A stretch of 64,000 nucleotides of DNA, taken from contig NZ_PZJN01000004.1 in assembly GCF_003206695.1 (NCBI RefSeq), positions 229,570-293,569 on the forward strand, read 5' to 3'. The notes under the pieces are model-generated. The model saw only the letters and a list, made by a program, of their open reading frames with translations, was not told the DNA's origin and did no database searches. Of this stretch, positions 26,377-34,175 are shown piece by piece. Every line of letters starts with the position of its first letter. The first letter of the stretch is position 1. The DNA comes from Salinicola halophyticus (GTDB lineage Bacteria > Pseudomonadota > Gammaproteobacteria > Pseudomonadales > Halomonadaceae). The translations under genes were made by a program, and so were the position numbers.

Positions 26377-27774
26377 TCAGGATAGCGGCAGCGTCACCTG
26401 AACGCTCAGGCCACTGGCGGCCGGCAAGGAAGTCTCGTCCAGACGGATATCTCCCCCGAGCCGCTCGGCCAACTCCTGAACGATCGACAGCCCGAGCCCC
26501 GATCCGCTGGTGCGCTGCCCGGCCAGGCGCACGAAGCGTTCGAACACGCGCTCCCGCTCGGCGACCGGGATGCCCGGCCCGCTGTCGGCAATCTCGATAT
26601 GCAATCGCATCTCAGCCTGCCACATTCGCAGGCGCACCAGGCCGCCCTCCGGCGTATAGCGCACGGCGTTGTCGAGCAGGTTGCGCAGCAGCACGTAGAG
26701 CCCGTTCTCGTAACTGAGCACACTCAACGCCCCGGGGATGTCCTGAGTGAATCGAATCGCCCGACTCTCGATCAGCGGCTGAATGTCGCGCTGCAGTTCT
26801 CGCCCCAGTCGCGTCAGATCGATCCTCTGGCGATTCAGGCCACCCTCGCTTTCCAGTCGCGATAGCGTCAACAGCTGTTCGACCACGCGAGTCATCCGAT
26901 CGACGCCGTAGATGATCGAGCGAGCACCGCGTTGGGCGCGCTCCTCGCCGGTATCGTTCAGCAGGTTCTGGGCGTGCACCTTGATGGCGGCCAGCGGCGT
27001 GCGCAGCTCGTGCGCGGCGTTGGCGGTGAAGCGCCGCTCCTTTTCCAGCGTCTCGGCCAGCCGACCGAACAACCCGTTGAGTGCGCTGACCATGCCGCGG
27101 ATCTCTTCCGGCACCTGGCTGCCATCGATGGGCTCGAGAAAGCTCGGTTGGCGCGCCGTGATCTGGCGGCTGACGCGCAGCAGCGGCAGGAACCCGCGCG
27201 CGATGGCGAAGGGTATCAGCAGAGCGATCAACAGCACCCCGATGACCGGCGGCATCAGATTGCGCAGCGCGATCTGCCAGGTCAGTTCGTCGCGCACGTC
27301 ATCCCGTTGGGCGGCGCTGGCCCAGACACCGTGGACCTCATCGTAGAGCGTGAACGTGCGCCAGTCGTGACCGCCACCTTCGGCATGCGCATAGCCCGGC
27401 GCGGGTATCAGCGTGTCCAGCAGCCCGGGGGCTTTCATGCCCAGCAGCGCATGGCCGTCGGTGTCCCAGATCTGGAACCCCAGTTTTTTCTCGTACGGAT
27501 GGCCCAGCGGCGTGGGCGCATCGGTGGAGCTTTCAGGTACCAGGACCGGTTGCAGTTGAAGATCGCGGATCATCTGCTGAGGCTCGCGGCCGCCATCGCC
27601 ACGATACTCGAAGTAGAGCGCCACCATCGTTCGCGTGGTCTGCGCCAGCTCGGCGTCGAACAGCTCGTTGATCTGATCGCGGGTGTCGTGATAGCTCCAG
27701 AGTGCCGCGATCGAGGTGATCAGCGTCACCGAAATCAGCAGAACACGGCGAAGATAGCGACGAATCGAGATCAA
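26377..27774 (-). CDS. Two-component sensor histidine kinase (QseC/PmrB-like)
   Basis: 465 residues: first transmembrane helix (about 8-27), periplasmic domain of about 150 residues, second helix (about 175-195), HAMP, then HisKA with phospho-acceptor His255 in AAHELRTPLAAIK, and a HATPase_c domain with N-box NLLDNAVRY, DSGPGIP and GSGLGLSIVQEL. The sensor region resembles the 2CSK_N domain of QseC. It overlaps the regulator gene by ATGA. The signal is not evident; this group includes sensors of cationic peptides, metals and autoinducers. Confidence 0.9.
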   Translation of the reverse strand: MISIRRYLRRVLLISVTLITSIAALWSYHDTRDQINELFDAELAQTTRTMVALYFEYRGDGGREPQQMIRDLQLQPVLVPESSTDAPTPLGHPYEKKLGFQIWDTDGHALLGMKAPGLLDTLIPAPGYAHAEGGGHDWRTFTLYDEVHGVWASAAQRDDVRDELTWQIALRNLMPPVIGVLLIALLIPFAIARGFLPLLRVSRQITARQPSFLEPIDGSQVPEEIRGMVSALNGLFGRLAETLEKERRFTANAAHELRTPLAAIKVHAQNLLNDTGEERAQRGARSIIYGVDRMTRVVEQLLTLSRLESEGGLNRQRIDLTRLGRELQRDIQPLIESRAIRFTQDIPGALSVLSYENGLYVLLRNLLDNAVRYTPEGGLVRLRMWQAEMRLHIEIADSGPGIPVAERERVFERFVRLAGQRTSGSGLGLSIVQELAERLGGDIRLDETSLPAASGLSVQVTLPLS

Positions 27775-28433
27775 TCCGTCGCTCCCAGCCGGTAGCCGAC
27801 GTTACGCACGGTCGCCACCACATCGCTGCCGAACTTCCGTCGCAGGTGATGAACGTGAACCTCGATGACGTTACTTTCGACCTCGGCATCCCAGCCGTAG
27901 AGCACCTCGACCAGTTGATCGCGGGTGAAGACCTGGCCGGGATGTGTCATCAGGTTGGCCAGCAGGTCGTGCTCGCGGCGCCCAAGCGCGACCACAGCGT
28001 GATCGAAGCGTATCTCATGGGCTGCCGGGTCCAGCGTCAGGCGACCACAGTTCACCGTGGGTGAAGCACGCCCCGCGCTTCGACGTACCAACGCCCGCAG
28101 CCTCGCCAGCAGCTCGCCATTGTCGAACGGCTTGATCAGATAGTCGTCGGCGCCACTGTCGAGCCCGCGAATTCGGTTGACGACATCGTCCCTGGCGGTC
28201 AGTACCAGTACGGGAATCTGACTGCGGGACTCCCGCAGCTGTTTCAGCACCTCGAAACCGTCGATATCCGGCAGTCCCAGGTCCAGTATCAATGCGTCGA
28301 AAGTGGAGTCGTCGAGCGCCTCGCAGACCCCGCGACCCTCCGTCAGCCACTCCGGCACCATCTGTTCACGCCGCAGTACATCGACGACCCCCTCTCCCAA
28401 CAACGGGTCGTCTTCAACCAGCATTACCCTCAT
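27771..28433 (-). CDS. OmpR-family response regulator (QseB/PmrA-like)
   Basis: 220 residues: receiver domain with acidic pocket VEDD, phospho-acceptor Asp51 in LILDLGLPD, the LTARD switch Thr and Lys in YLIKPF, then a winged-helix DNA-binding domain ending in HVHHLRRKFG and VRNVGYRL. The recognition helix region resembles QseB/PmrA. Start at ATG 28433; the frame continues to an upstream ATG at 28457. A TGTAAG-N5-TTTAAG site of the type bound by this subgroup lies in the spacer before the divergent glycosyltransferase. Confidence 0.92.
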   Translation of the reverse strand: MRVMLVEDDPLLGEGVVDVLRREQMVPEWLTEGRGVCEALDDSTFDALILDLGLPDIDGFEVLKQLRESRSQIPVLVLTARDDVVNRIRGLDSGADDYLIKPFDNGELLARLRALVRRSAGRASPTVNCGRLTLDPAAHEIRFDHAVVALGRREHDLLANLMTHPGQVFTRDQLVEVLYGWDAEVESNVIEVHVHHLRRKFGSDVVATVRNVGYRLGATD

Positions 28434-28592
28434 GGCATTCTCTCTTACTGTCGCCATCGTTTTCGTACGGTCGCCAGCGTGGGCGAAACCGGAATTTCGA
28501 AGTCATTCATATCGTTCAGACCGCTCGATCGCCGATTCATTGCACTATCCATTCACTGTCCCAGTCCACTGCGCCGGTCCAGTACCCGTACC

Positions 28593-28665
28593 CTTTCAAT
28601 ACCACGCCACGCTTCCAGCACCGTGCACTCTTTCAGTACTACGCACTCTTTCGGTACCACGCACT
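28593..28665. repeat. Degenerate 18-bp tandem repeat, four copies
   Basis: Units read CTTTCAATACCACGCCACG, CTTCCAGCACCGTGCACT, CTTTCAGTACTACGCACT and CTTTCGGTACCACGCACT. The last two differ at two positions; the first copies are more diverged. Confidence 0.85.
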
Positions 28666-28800
28666 CTTCGATCTGGGTCCCTCACTACCATGGCGGGATG
28701 CAATGGTTCCGGCCGGTGGCGATGCCGTAGCCGTCGCGGCATTTCTGCCATGGCATCGTCATGGGCTCGGCCGACAATCGGCAACAGGCCCGGCGGCGAG

Positions 28801-28817
28801 TGTAAGCCGATTTTAAG
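28801..28817 (+). promoter_or_regulatory. Candidate PmrA/QseB-type box upstream of the glycosyltransferase
   Basis: TGTAAG, five bases, TTTAAG: two hexamers with the 11-bp period of PmrA/QseB boxes. It is 74 bp before the glycosyltransferase start, with a possible -10 (CATAGT) about 10 bp downstream. Confidence 0.5.
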
Positions 28818-28890
28818 ATTAGGCTGTCATAGTGAGTGTTCCGAACGGGACGAGCTAAGTCGACGCTTTGGAAACCAACAGGATTTCATC

Positions 28891-29637
28891 ATGCTCGAAC
28901 TACCCACTCTATCACTCGTGATCATCGTCCAGGACGCCATGCACCGCGTCGGCAACGTTGTCGCCGAGGCTTCCCAGGCGCTACGTCATGCGACGAGTCT
29001 CGAATTCATCGTCATCGATGCCGGCTCGGGCGAGAGCGACGACAGAAACAACCGTGGCACCCTGAGGCAGCTAGCGGGCACCGATAACCGGATCCGGCTC
29101 TATCGTCAGCCGGCCACCCTCGGTGCGGACGCCGCCCTGTGGCAAGCCGGCAGCCTGGCGCGCGGAGAGTGGATCGTCACGCTCGACGCTCATGGCAGAG
29201 ATGATCCGCACGATATTCCCGACATGCTCTGCGAGGCCCGGCATCAGGGATTGACCCTGGTCGAAGGGATTCCCCTCGACCCGCGCTGCCGGTGGAGAAA
29301 GCCGCTGTTTCGCGTGGCGAGAATCCTCGGTATCGAGCTGGCCGATAGCGAACGCTGTGGCCTTCGCCTGATTCAGCGCGAGGTGCTGACCTCTCTGCCA
29401 TCGGTGGAAAGCCTGCACCGTTTCCTGCCGTTGCTGATCCGCCGCAGCGGCGGTCGTATCGGCAGCTACCGCGTCAATCGGCGTCAGGTGTCGTCGATGC
29501 CGCGGTCTTCACGCTGGTCGATGCCCGCGCGAGTGGCGGGATACGCCAGGGACTGGTTGGGCATGTGGTGGCTTTCCCGACGCTGGCACGCCCAGCGCCC
29601 GTCGGGCAAACCCCGGGTTCGTGTCTACGCCCGTTGA
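28891..29637 (+). CDS. Family 2 glycosyltransferase (dolichyl-phosphate-mannose-synthase-like)
   Basis: 248 residues with a GT-A fold: LPTLSLVIIVQDAMHRV at the start, then the donor-binding VIDAGSGESDD, LDAHGRDDPHDIPDM and CGLRLIQREVLTSLPSVESLHRFLPLLIRRSGGRI. The order matches DPM1/ArnC-type transferases that move sugars to polyprenyl phosphate. However the usual DADLQ motif reads DAHGR, and there are no C-terminal membrane helices. The start ATG at 28891 has AGGA upstream. The divergent QseB/PmrA-like regulator and box suggest envelope-sugar modification, by inference. Confidence 0.8.
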   Translation: MLELPTLSLVIIVQDAMHRVGNVVAEASQALRHATSLEFIVIDAGSGESDDRNNRGTLRQLAGTDNRIRLYRQPATLGADAALWQAGSLARGEWIVTLDAHGRDDPHDIPDMLCEARHQGLTLVEGIPLDPRCRWRKPLFRVARILGIELADSERCGLRLIQREVLTSLPSVESLHRFLPLLIRRSGGRIGSYRVNRRQVSSMPRSSRWSMPARVAGYARDWLGMWWLSRRWHAQRPSGKPRVRVYAR

Positions 29638-29658
29638 GGGCAATGGCTTCCGACGAAA

Positions 29659-29733
29659 GTGCCTTTAAAGATAGCGCCTTTGACGATGGCGCAGCCGACA
29701 GTAGCGACGCTAACGGTAGCGTCGCCCGTCGAG
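29659..29733. repeat. Degenerate 15-bp tandem repeat at the 3' end of the DUF3465 gene
   Basis: About five 15-bp units, for example AGTGCCTTTAAAGAT and AGCGCCTTTGACGAT, in the convergent gap between the glycosyltransferase and DUF3465 genes and running into the latter's last codons. Confidence 0.55.
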
Positions 29734-30204
29734 TTCCAGCCAGCCTCCAGGGCGTTCGCCAGCCGGATCGTGATGAGTCCAGTGGATCACGCCACCCTGC
29801 GCATTCCAGACATACTCCCCGCGAAAGCGTAAGCGATCGCCCGGCGCGATAGACGCCAGGCGCGGCGCCACGTCGATGTTGTGCGCAATCAGCAGCGTCT
29901 GCCCGGTCGCGAGCGCGACGATGATACGCTGGTGACGACTCCCCTCTCGGTCATCCGGCAAGACACGCTCGACCCTTCCCGCCGCTTCGATCCAGAACGC
30001 CTCGCGGTGCGTCTCGAACGCATGCTTGAGCGTCGTCTCGGCGCGGCTCTGGGAGGCAACGCCATCACCGGTATCGGAGCCAGGCACGGACGACGGAAAG
30101 AGCCCTCCGGCCCCGCCCAGCTGCTTGACCAGCGGCGTCACCGCAGCCAGAACCAACAGCCCGACCAGCACCCATCGATAACGCCTGAAACCGCTTTGTC
30201 GCAT
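29710..30204 (-). CDS. DUF3465 family protein
   Basis: 164 residues, predicted to be anchored or secreted by an N-terminal hydrophobic segment (about 10-27, after RQSGFRRYRW). The conserved body has VERVLPDDREGSRHQR, LIAHNIDVAPR, DRLRFRGEYVWN and GGVIHWTHHDPAGERPGGW, which I recognise as DUF3465. Function unknown; the OB-fold-like pattern suggests a small binding domain facing the periplasm. Transcribed toward the glycosyltransferase. Its leader contains the 15-bp repeat at 30312-30371. Confidence 0.75.
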   Translation of the reverse strand: MRQSGFRRYRWVLVGLLVLAAVTPLVKQLGGAGGLFPSSVPGSDTGDGVASQSRAETTLKHAFETHREAFWIEAAGRVERVLPDDREGSRHQRIIVALATGQTLLIAHNIDVAPRLASIAPGDRLRFRGEYVWNAQGGVIHWTHHDPAGERPGGWLELDGRRYR

Positions 30205-30311
30205 GCCAACTCGCTTTTCGATCGCCTGGATTTACGTCGATTCGATTTTACGTCGCTTCGACGTCCAATCGACAACGACGACTCAACGCCCTCGACCAAA
30301 TGCGCCGACAT

Positions 30312-30371
30312 TATCTTCGTCGCTACTATATTCGCCGAAGCTATATTCGCCGACGCTATATTGGTCGGCAC
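30312..30371. repeat. 15-bp tandem repeat, four copies
   Basis: TATCTTCGTCGCTAC, TATATTCGCCGAAGC, TATATTCGCCGACGC and TATATTGGTCGGCAC. Copies two and three differ at one base. It lies 108 bp upstream of the DUF3465 start. Confidence 0.9.
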
Positions 30372-30405
30372 TGTCCCGATGTCGAAATCGGCCGTACAGA
30401 CGCAC

Positions 30406-30438
30406 AAAAAAAGGCCGAACCCAATTGAGGTTCGGCCT
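30406..30438 (-). terminator. Rho-independent terminator of the M4 protease/inhibitor operon
   Basis: On the minus strand AGGCCGAACC, 7-nt loop, GGTTCGGCCT followed by a run of T (seven A on the plus strand at 30406-30412). It is about 100 bp past the inhibitor stop. Confidence 0.88.
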
Positions 30439-30535
30439 ACGCTGTGTGCCCGTCCTGGGCTACCTACTCTGAGGACGAACTGTCGAAAGAGTTCCGGCTG
30501 GATGAAAAAAAACCCGTAAACTCTCGCCTCCCGGG

Positions 30536-30955
30536 TTAATCGTCACTCTCATCGAGTATCTGGACTCCCCGTTTCCACAGGCCAATCAACGAGCTGGGCG
30601 CCGCGCGTTCATCCAGTTCCCATTCGCGTGAAGGAAGACTCGACGAAATCTCCAGCGTGACGCGAAACCAGCGTCCGTCGGCCCCGGCCGGAGCGGCACC
30701 CGAGTTTCGTCGAGCATCCCCCTGAGAGTCCGATGGCGAATCGGCAGTGCCGTTAGCGTCAGCGCTTTGATGGATCGAACCCTGCCGATCGAGCTCTTCC
30801 AGCACCCGCTGCAGCTTGTTGCGCTGCGGCTCGCTCAATTCCTGACAGTCGATTCGCCTGGGTGCCGACAGGCCGGGAGTCACCACGAAACCACCCTCTC
30901 GGCTAACCAGCAATACGCTGGTCGACTCCAGCCAGAAGCGGCCCTTGCTGTTCAT
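30536..30955 (-). CDS. Emfourin-like protealysin inhibitor
   Basis: 139-residue protein encoded with a 4-bp ATGA overlap after an M4 protease gene. The pattern VSREGGFVVTPGLSAP, an ELSEPQRNKLQRVLEEL helix, and WFRVTLEI strand fits emfourin, the small proteinaceous inhibitor encoded beside protealysin-type M4 proteases. It is longer than the usual roughly 110 residues because of a Ser/Asp/Gly-rich insertion at about 62-94. No signal peptide, so it should meet the protease in the cytoplasm. The family call rests on this pattern plus context. Confidence 0.75.
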   Translation of the reverse strand: MNSKGRFWLESTSVLLVSREGGFVVTPGLSAPRRIDCQELSEPQRNKLQRVLEELDRQGSIHQSADANGTADSPSDSQGDARRNSGAAPAGADGRWFRVTLEISSSLPSREWELDERAAPSSLIGLWKRGVQILDESDD

Positions 30956-32004
30956 GACAACACGCCCACGTCCGCCCAGGCACGCTGAACGATGCGCGTG
31001 GCATCGCTGTCGGCGCCGAACCGCTTGGCCGCACAGTCGACGGTCAGCCGAGCGAACTCGGCGAAATTGCCGTCGCGCTGCAGTCGCGGGTCGGTCAACG
31101 CGTCGAACCAGACCGGACCGGCCTGCTCCCAGGCAAAGCCGCCGAACGCTTTTGCCGCCAGATAAAACGCGCGATTGGGAATGCCCGAATTAATGTGCAC
31201 GCCGCCGTTGTCCGAAGAGGTCCGCACGAAATCGTCCATGTGACCGGGTTGCGGATCCTTGCCCAGCACCGGATCGTCGTAGGCGCTGCCGGGATTGGCC
31301 ATCGAACGCAGGGCGCGCCCATTGACGCGATCGGTGAGTAGCCCCTCGCCGATCAGCCAGTCGGCCTCATCGACGCTCTGCTCGAAGTGATGCTGCTTGA
31401 CCATGGCGCCGAAAACATCCGCCAGCGACTCGTTGAGCGCTCCGGACTGATCGGCATAGACGAGTCCGGCTTCACGCTCGATGACGCCGTGGGTCAATTC
31501 GTGGGCAACGACATCGAGCGCCGCCGTGAAACGATTGAACAGTTCACCGTCACCGTCCCCGAAGACCATCTGGGCGCCGTTCCAGAAGGCGTTGTCGTAG
31601 TCTTCGCCATAGTGGACGGTCCCCAGCAGGGCCATGCCTTCGCCATCGATGGAAGCGCGCTCGAACACTTGCCAGTAGAAGACATGCGTGGCGCCAAGCC
31701 ATCGATACGCTTCATCGACGGCCACGTCACCGCTATCGGGATCGCCCTCTTCCCGAACCAGATTGCCCGGCAGCGTCTGCTGGTTGTTCGCGGAGTAGAT
31801 GTAACGCGCGGCCTCGCCGGGTTTGCCGCTATCGGCGGGCCGCGCCTGGATCGCCGTGGCGTTACGCAATCGAAACTGGGCATCGGTCTGCAGCGTCGCC
31901 CGCGCACACTGCTGCAGTCGCGCGTTGCCGTGAGACATGATGCGTTCGAGAACATGAGGCGGCATGATGCCTGCGAACCGGGTGGAATCAGTGGTTCCTG
32001 CCAT
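30952..32004 (-). CDS. M4 metallopeptidase, protealysin-like
   Basis: Zinc endopeptidase of 350 residues without a signal peptide. It has the short protealysin-type propeptide, with the MPPHVLERI motif near residues 14-22, rather than the long thermolysin prosequence. The active site is HELTH (168-172) with Glu192 in ALNESLADVFG, and GGVHINSGIPNRAF carries the catalytic His. AGGAGGT gives a strong ribosome-binding site. Co-transcribed with the inhibitor gene. Protealysins act on cytoskeletal or outer-membrane proteins in some Enterobacterales; the target here is unknown. Confidence 0.93.
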   Translation of the reverse strand: MAGTTDSTRFAGIMPPHVLERIMSHGNARLQQCARATLQTDAQFRLRNATAIQARPADSGKPGEAARYIYSANNQQTLPGNLVREEGDPDSGDVAVDEAYRWLGATHVFYWQVFERASIDGEGMALLGTVHYGEDYDNAFWNGAQMVFGDGDGELFNRFTAALDVVAHELTHGVIEREAGLVYADQSGALNESLADVFGAMVKQHHFEQSVDEADWLIGEGLLTDRVNGRALRSMANPGSAYDDPVLGKDPQPGHMDDFVRTSSDNGGVHINSGIPNRAFYLAAKAFGGFAWEQAGPVWFDALTDPRLQRDGNFAEFARLTVDCAAKRFGADSDATRIVQRAWADVGVLS

Positions 32005-32291
32005 TCGATCACCTCCTGTGAGCCAGAGTGAATGCTCACAGTGTGGTCCAATCTTCGGGCCGTCGCTGCCGCGTCATTGTTCCGTTTTGTCAGGAAAGGA
32101 ACTGAAGGTCGTTTCCCCGCAACGACCTGGGGTTTGTCTGAAAAGTCGCCGAGCGAATGTCGGACAAGGCAAAAATCGGCGAAGAGGGACCGGGCTGGCG
32201 TCCCAGTTTCCGGGGTGTAAATGAGGACTTTGAGCCAATTTTTAACGACGTATGGCCGAGGGCAGGCAGTTTTCAGCCAAAGTCCAGCGAG

Positions 32292-34016
32292 TCAAGCCGC
32301 CACTCTCGACAAACCATAGTCCGTGGGTTCTACCACGCCTGACAGCCGGCCGAGCTGCTCGAGACCCTGGCCGGCCAGGATCCGATCAAGACGGCCATGG
32401 CGGCTGTGGGCATTGAGAACCAGATGGACCTGCGAGGGTCGGCCCTGGGCGTCCAATCGCTGCACCCAGGCCAGCGCTCCGCTGGCGTATCGCACCAATG
32501 AGCCTACGGGGGCGATGCCGAACAGACGCACATAGCGTTGTACCCACACATTGTCGAACACCTCCGGCTGACTCAGCAGATGCCGATACGCATCGACCAG
32601 CGGCCAGGCCTTGCGGTCAGCGCGCGGGCGCGTCAGCGCATCGATGACATCGACCACCGCGAGCATTCTGCCCAGATCGTCGATAGCGTCACCGCGAAGC
32701 CCGTGGGGATAACCACTGCCGTCGAGGCGCTCGTTGACCTGTTCGATCACTGGCGAGGCGATGGCCGGCGATAACCAGCGGCATTCGGCCAGTCGTTCGC
32801 TGATCTGCGTGACATGCCCCGGCAGCAGTGCCCGCTGCGAATCGCTCAGGGGCGCGCGACTCTCGAGCAGGCTGCTCGGCAACGACGCCTTGCCCAGATC
32901 GTGCACCAGCGCGCTGGCCACGATCGCTTTCAGCGAGTCGTTATCATATCCCTGACTGCGCGCCATATCGGCGGCGCGCACCGCTACCGACAGCGCGTGT
33001 CGCACGGCAGCGGGCTCGGATTCGAGATAACCCAGTGCATAGAGCAACGACTCCCGACTCTGGCTGCCCAGCGTCAGCAGCGTATCGGCGTGCCGTGATA
33101 GCAGCGATGGTGCGATCACAGTGCCATTTTGCAGCTGTAGACTCTGGGCATTGAGATAGTCGGCTATTTTCCGCAGACGCCGGACGATCGCGCTGGCATC
33201 GCCCGCGGCGACGTTATCGGCGGTGACGGCCGATCTGGCCGATGATGGCCGACGCCCCTTCGGAAACCGAAACAGCGCTGAAGGCTCCAGCGGCTGATCG
33301 CTGGCCGATGCCCTGCGCACGCCCTCACGCTCGATCTCCTTGACGCAGTACCACAGAAATCGCTCGCTATCGATCGACAACTCATCGAACTCGCAGCCAA
33401 CCAGCGCCATGGTCCAGTCGTCATCGGTCCGGATATGCCGCACCCGGCCCTTGAGCTCGAGATACCGTTGATTGGGAAAGATCAGCTCGAGGACGGAAAA
33501 CGCCTGCGAGGGAGCCAGCTTGACGGCGTCCACCAGCCGCATGGCCAGCAGACATCCGCCCAACGACAAATTGCGAACGTCTGCCTCGATGACGGGCAGG
33601 TCGGCCGCCAGGGTCAAACGCGTCTCGACCCCCATCTCAGGACGTAGCGGGGCGCGAAATGTACCGCGCCGGTGAAGCGTGCTGACGAACTCCGGATAGC
33701 TGCAGAGAAATTTTATCCGCGGTGTTTCGTCCAGGCGTTCGATCATCGTCAGCGCCGAGGTGCGAACCAGTGCGCCCCTGACATGACCGATGAGGTGAAA
33801 CGGATCGCCCCGGGTTAGCGGCTCGGCCAGAGCAGGCGCCGTGGTCACATCCACGACCAGAGATTGAGGATGGAGAACGTCGTCCAGCAGCACCGGCCAG
33901 AAGGCGCTACCGGCGGCATCGAATGCCAGATTGACGCTGCCCTGAAGACAGAGCGGCTCCAGCCACTCCTGCAGGGCAGGTGCTTGATAGATATCCGTGG
34001 AGGCAGAGTCGGACAT
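32292..34016 (-). CDS. PilZ-domain plus HD-GYP-domain protein
   Basis: 574 residues. A YcgR-like N-terminal region is followed by PilZ: RxxxR in HRRGTFRAP (about 114-120) and the NLSLGG motif, so c-di-GMP binding looks intact. The C-terminal half is HD-GYP: ALVHDLGK, DGSGYPHGLRGDAI and AVVDVIDALT. The metal-ligand pair normally HHE before DG is VNE, and HPxxG reads HVTQI, so phosphodiesterase activity may be reduced or absent. GGAG precedes the ATG. It is downstream of serB. Likely a c-di-GMP effector, possibly controlling motility or attachment. Confidence 0.85.
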   Translation of the reverse strand: MSDSASTDIYQAPALQEWLEPLCLQGSVNLAFDAAGSAFWPVLLDDVLHPQSLVVDVTTAPALAEPLTRGDPFHLIGHVRGALVRTSALTMIERLDETPRIKFLCSYPEFVSTLHRRGTFRAPLRPEMGVETRLTLAADLPVIEADVRNLSLGGCLLAMRLVDAVKLAPSQAFSVLELIFPNQRYLELKGRVRHIRTDDDWTMALVGCEFDELSIDSERFLWYCVKEIEREGVRRASASDQPLEPSALFRFPKGRRPSSARSAVTADNVAAGDASAIVRRLRKIADYLNAQSLQLQNGTVIAPSLLSRHADTLLTLGSQSRESLLYALGYLESEPAAVRHALSVAVRAADMARSQGYDNDSLKAIVASALVHDLGKASLPSSLLESRAPLSDSQRALLPGHVTQISERLAECRWLSPAIASPVIEQVNERLDGSGYPHGLRGDAIDDLGRMLAVVDVIDALTRPRADRKAWPLVDAYRHLLSQPEVFDNVWVQRYVRLFGIAPVGSLVRYASGALAWVQRLDAQGRPSQVHLVLNAHSRHGRLDRILAGQGLEQLGRLSGVVEPTDYGLSRVAA

Positions 34017-34175
34017 GAGGGCTCCGAAAACACGTGGCGCGATCGCGAAGAACGGTTCAGGAAACGAGTTTACCGCCGTTTCCCGACATTATGTAACAAT
34101 TCGTTATCGACCGTTCCGAAACCTTCTTGATCCTGAGCCGCTCTTCGTCGCCCGATCCACTTACAGTGATGTCCC

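Larger units (their letters stand above)
28434..28890. other. Divergent spacer between response regulator and glycosyltransferase, 457 bp
   Basis: Holds the degenerate 18-bp tandem repeat (28593-28665) and, near the glycosyltransferase, a PmrA-type direct repeat. Open frames run through it in phase with the glycosyltransferase but the translation is low-complexity and proline/serine/threonine rich, so I treat it as non-coding. Confidence 0.65.
30205..30535. other. Spacer between emfourin-like and DUF3465 genes, 331 bp
   Basis: Contains the 15-bp tandem repeat and the terminator of the protease-inhibitor operon. I see no credible gene; frames through it give repetitive translations on both strands. 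Confidence 0.6.

Noticed and set aside
28303-28890. N-terminal extension of the glycosyltransferase frame through the divergent spacer
   Set aside because: The translation is low-complexity and repeats with the 18-bp array, and it overlaps the response-regulator gene. The glycosyltransferase starts well at 28891.
30138-30407. Minus-strand frame with repeated NIASA-type residues, and the matching plus-strand frame
   Set aside because: It translates the 15-bp tandem repeat and overlaps the DUF3465 gene; no family match or start signal supports it.
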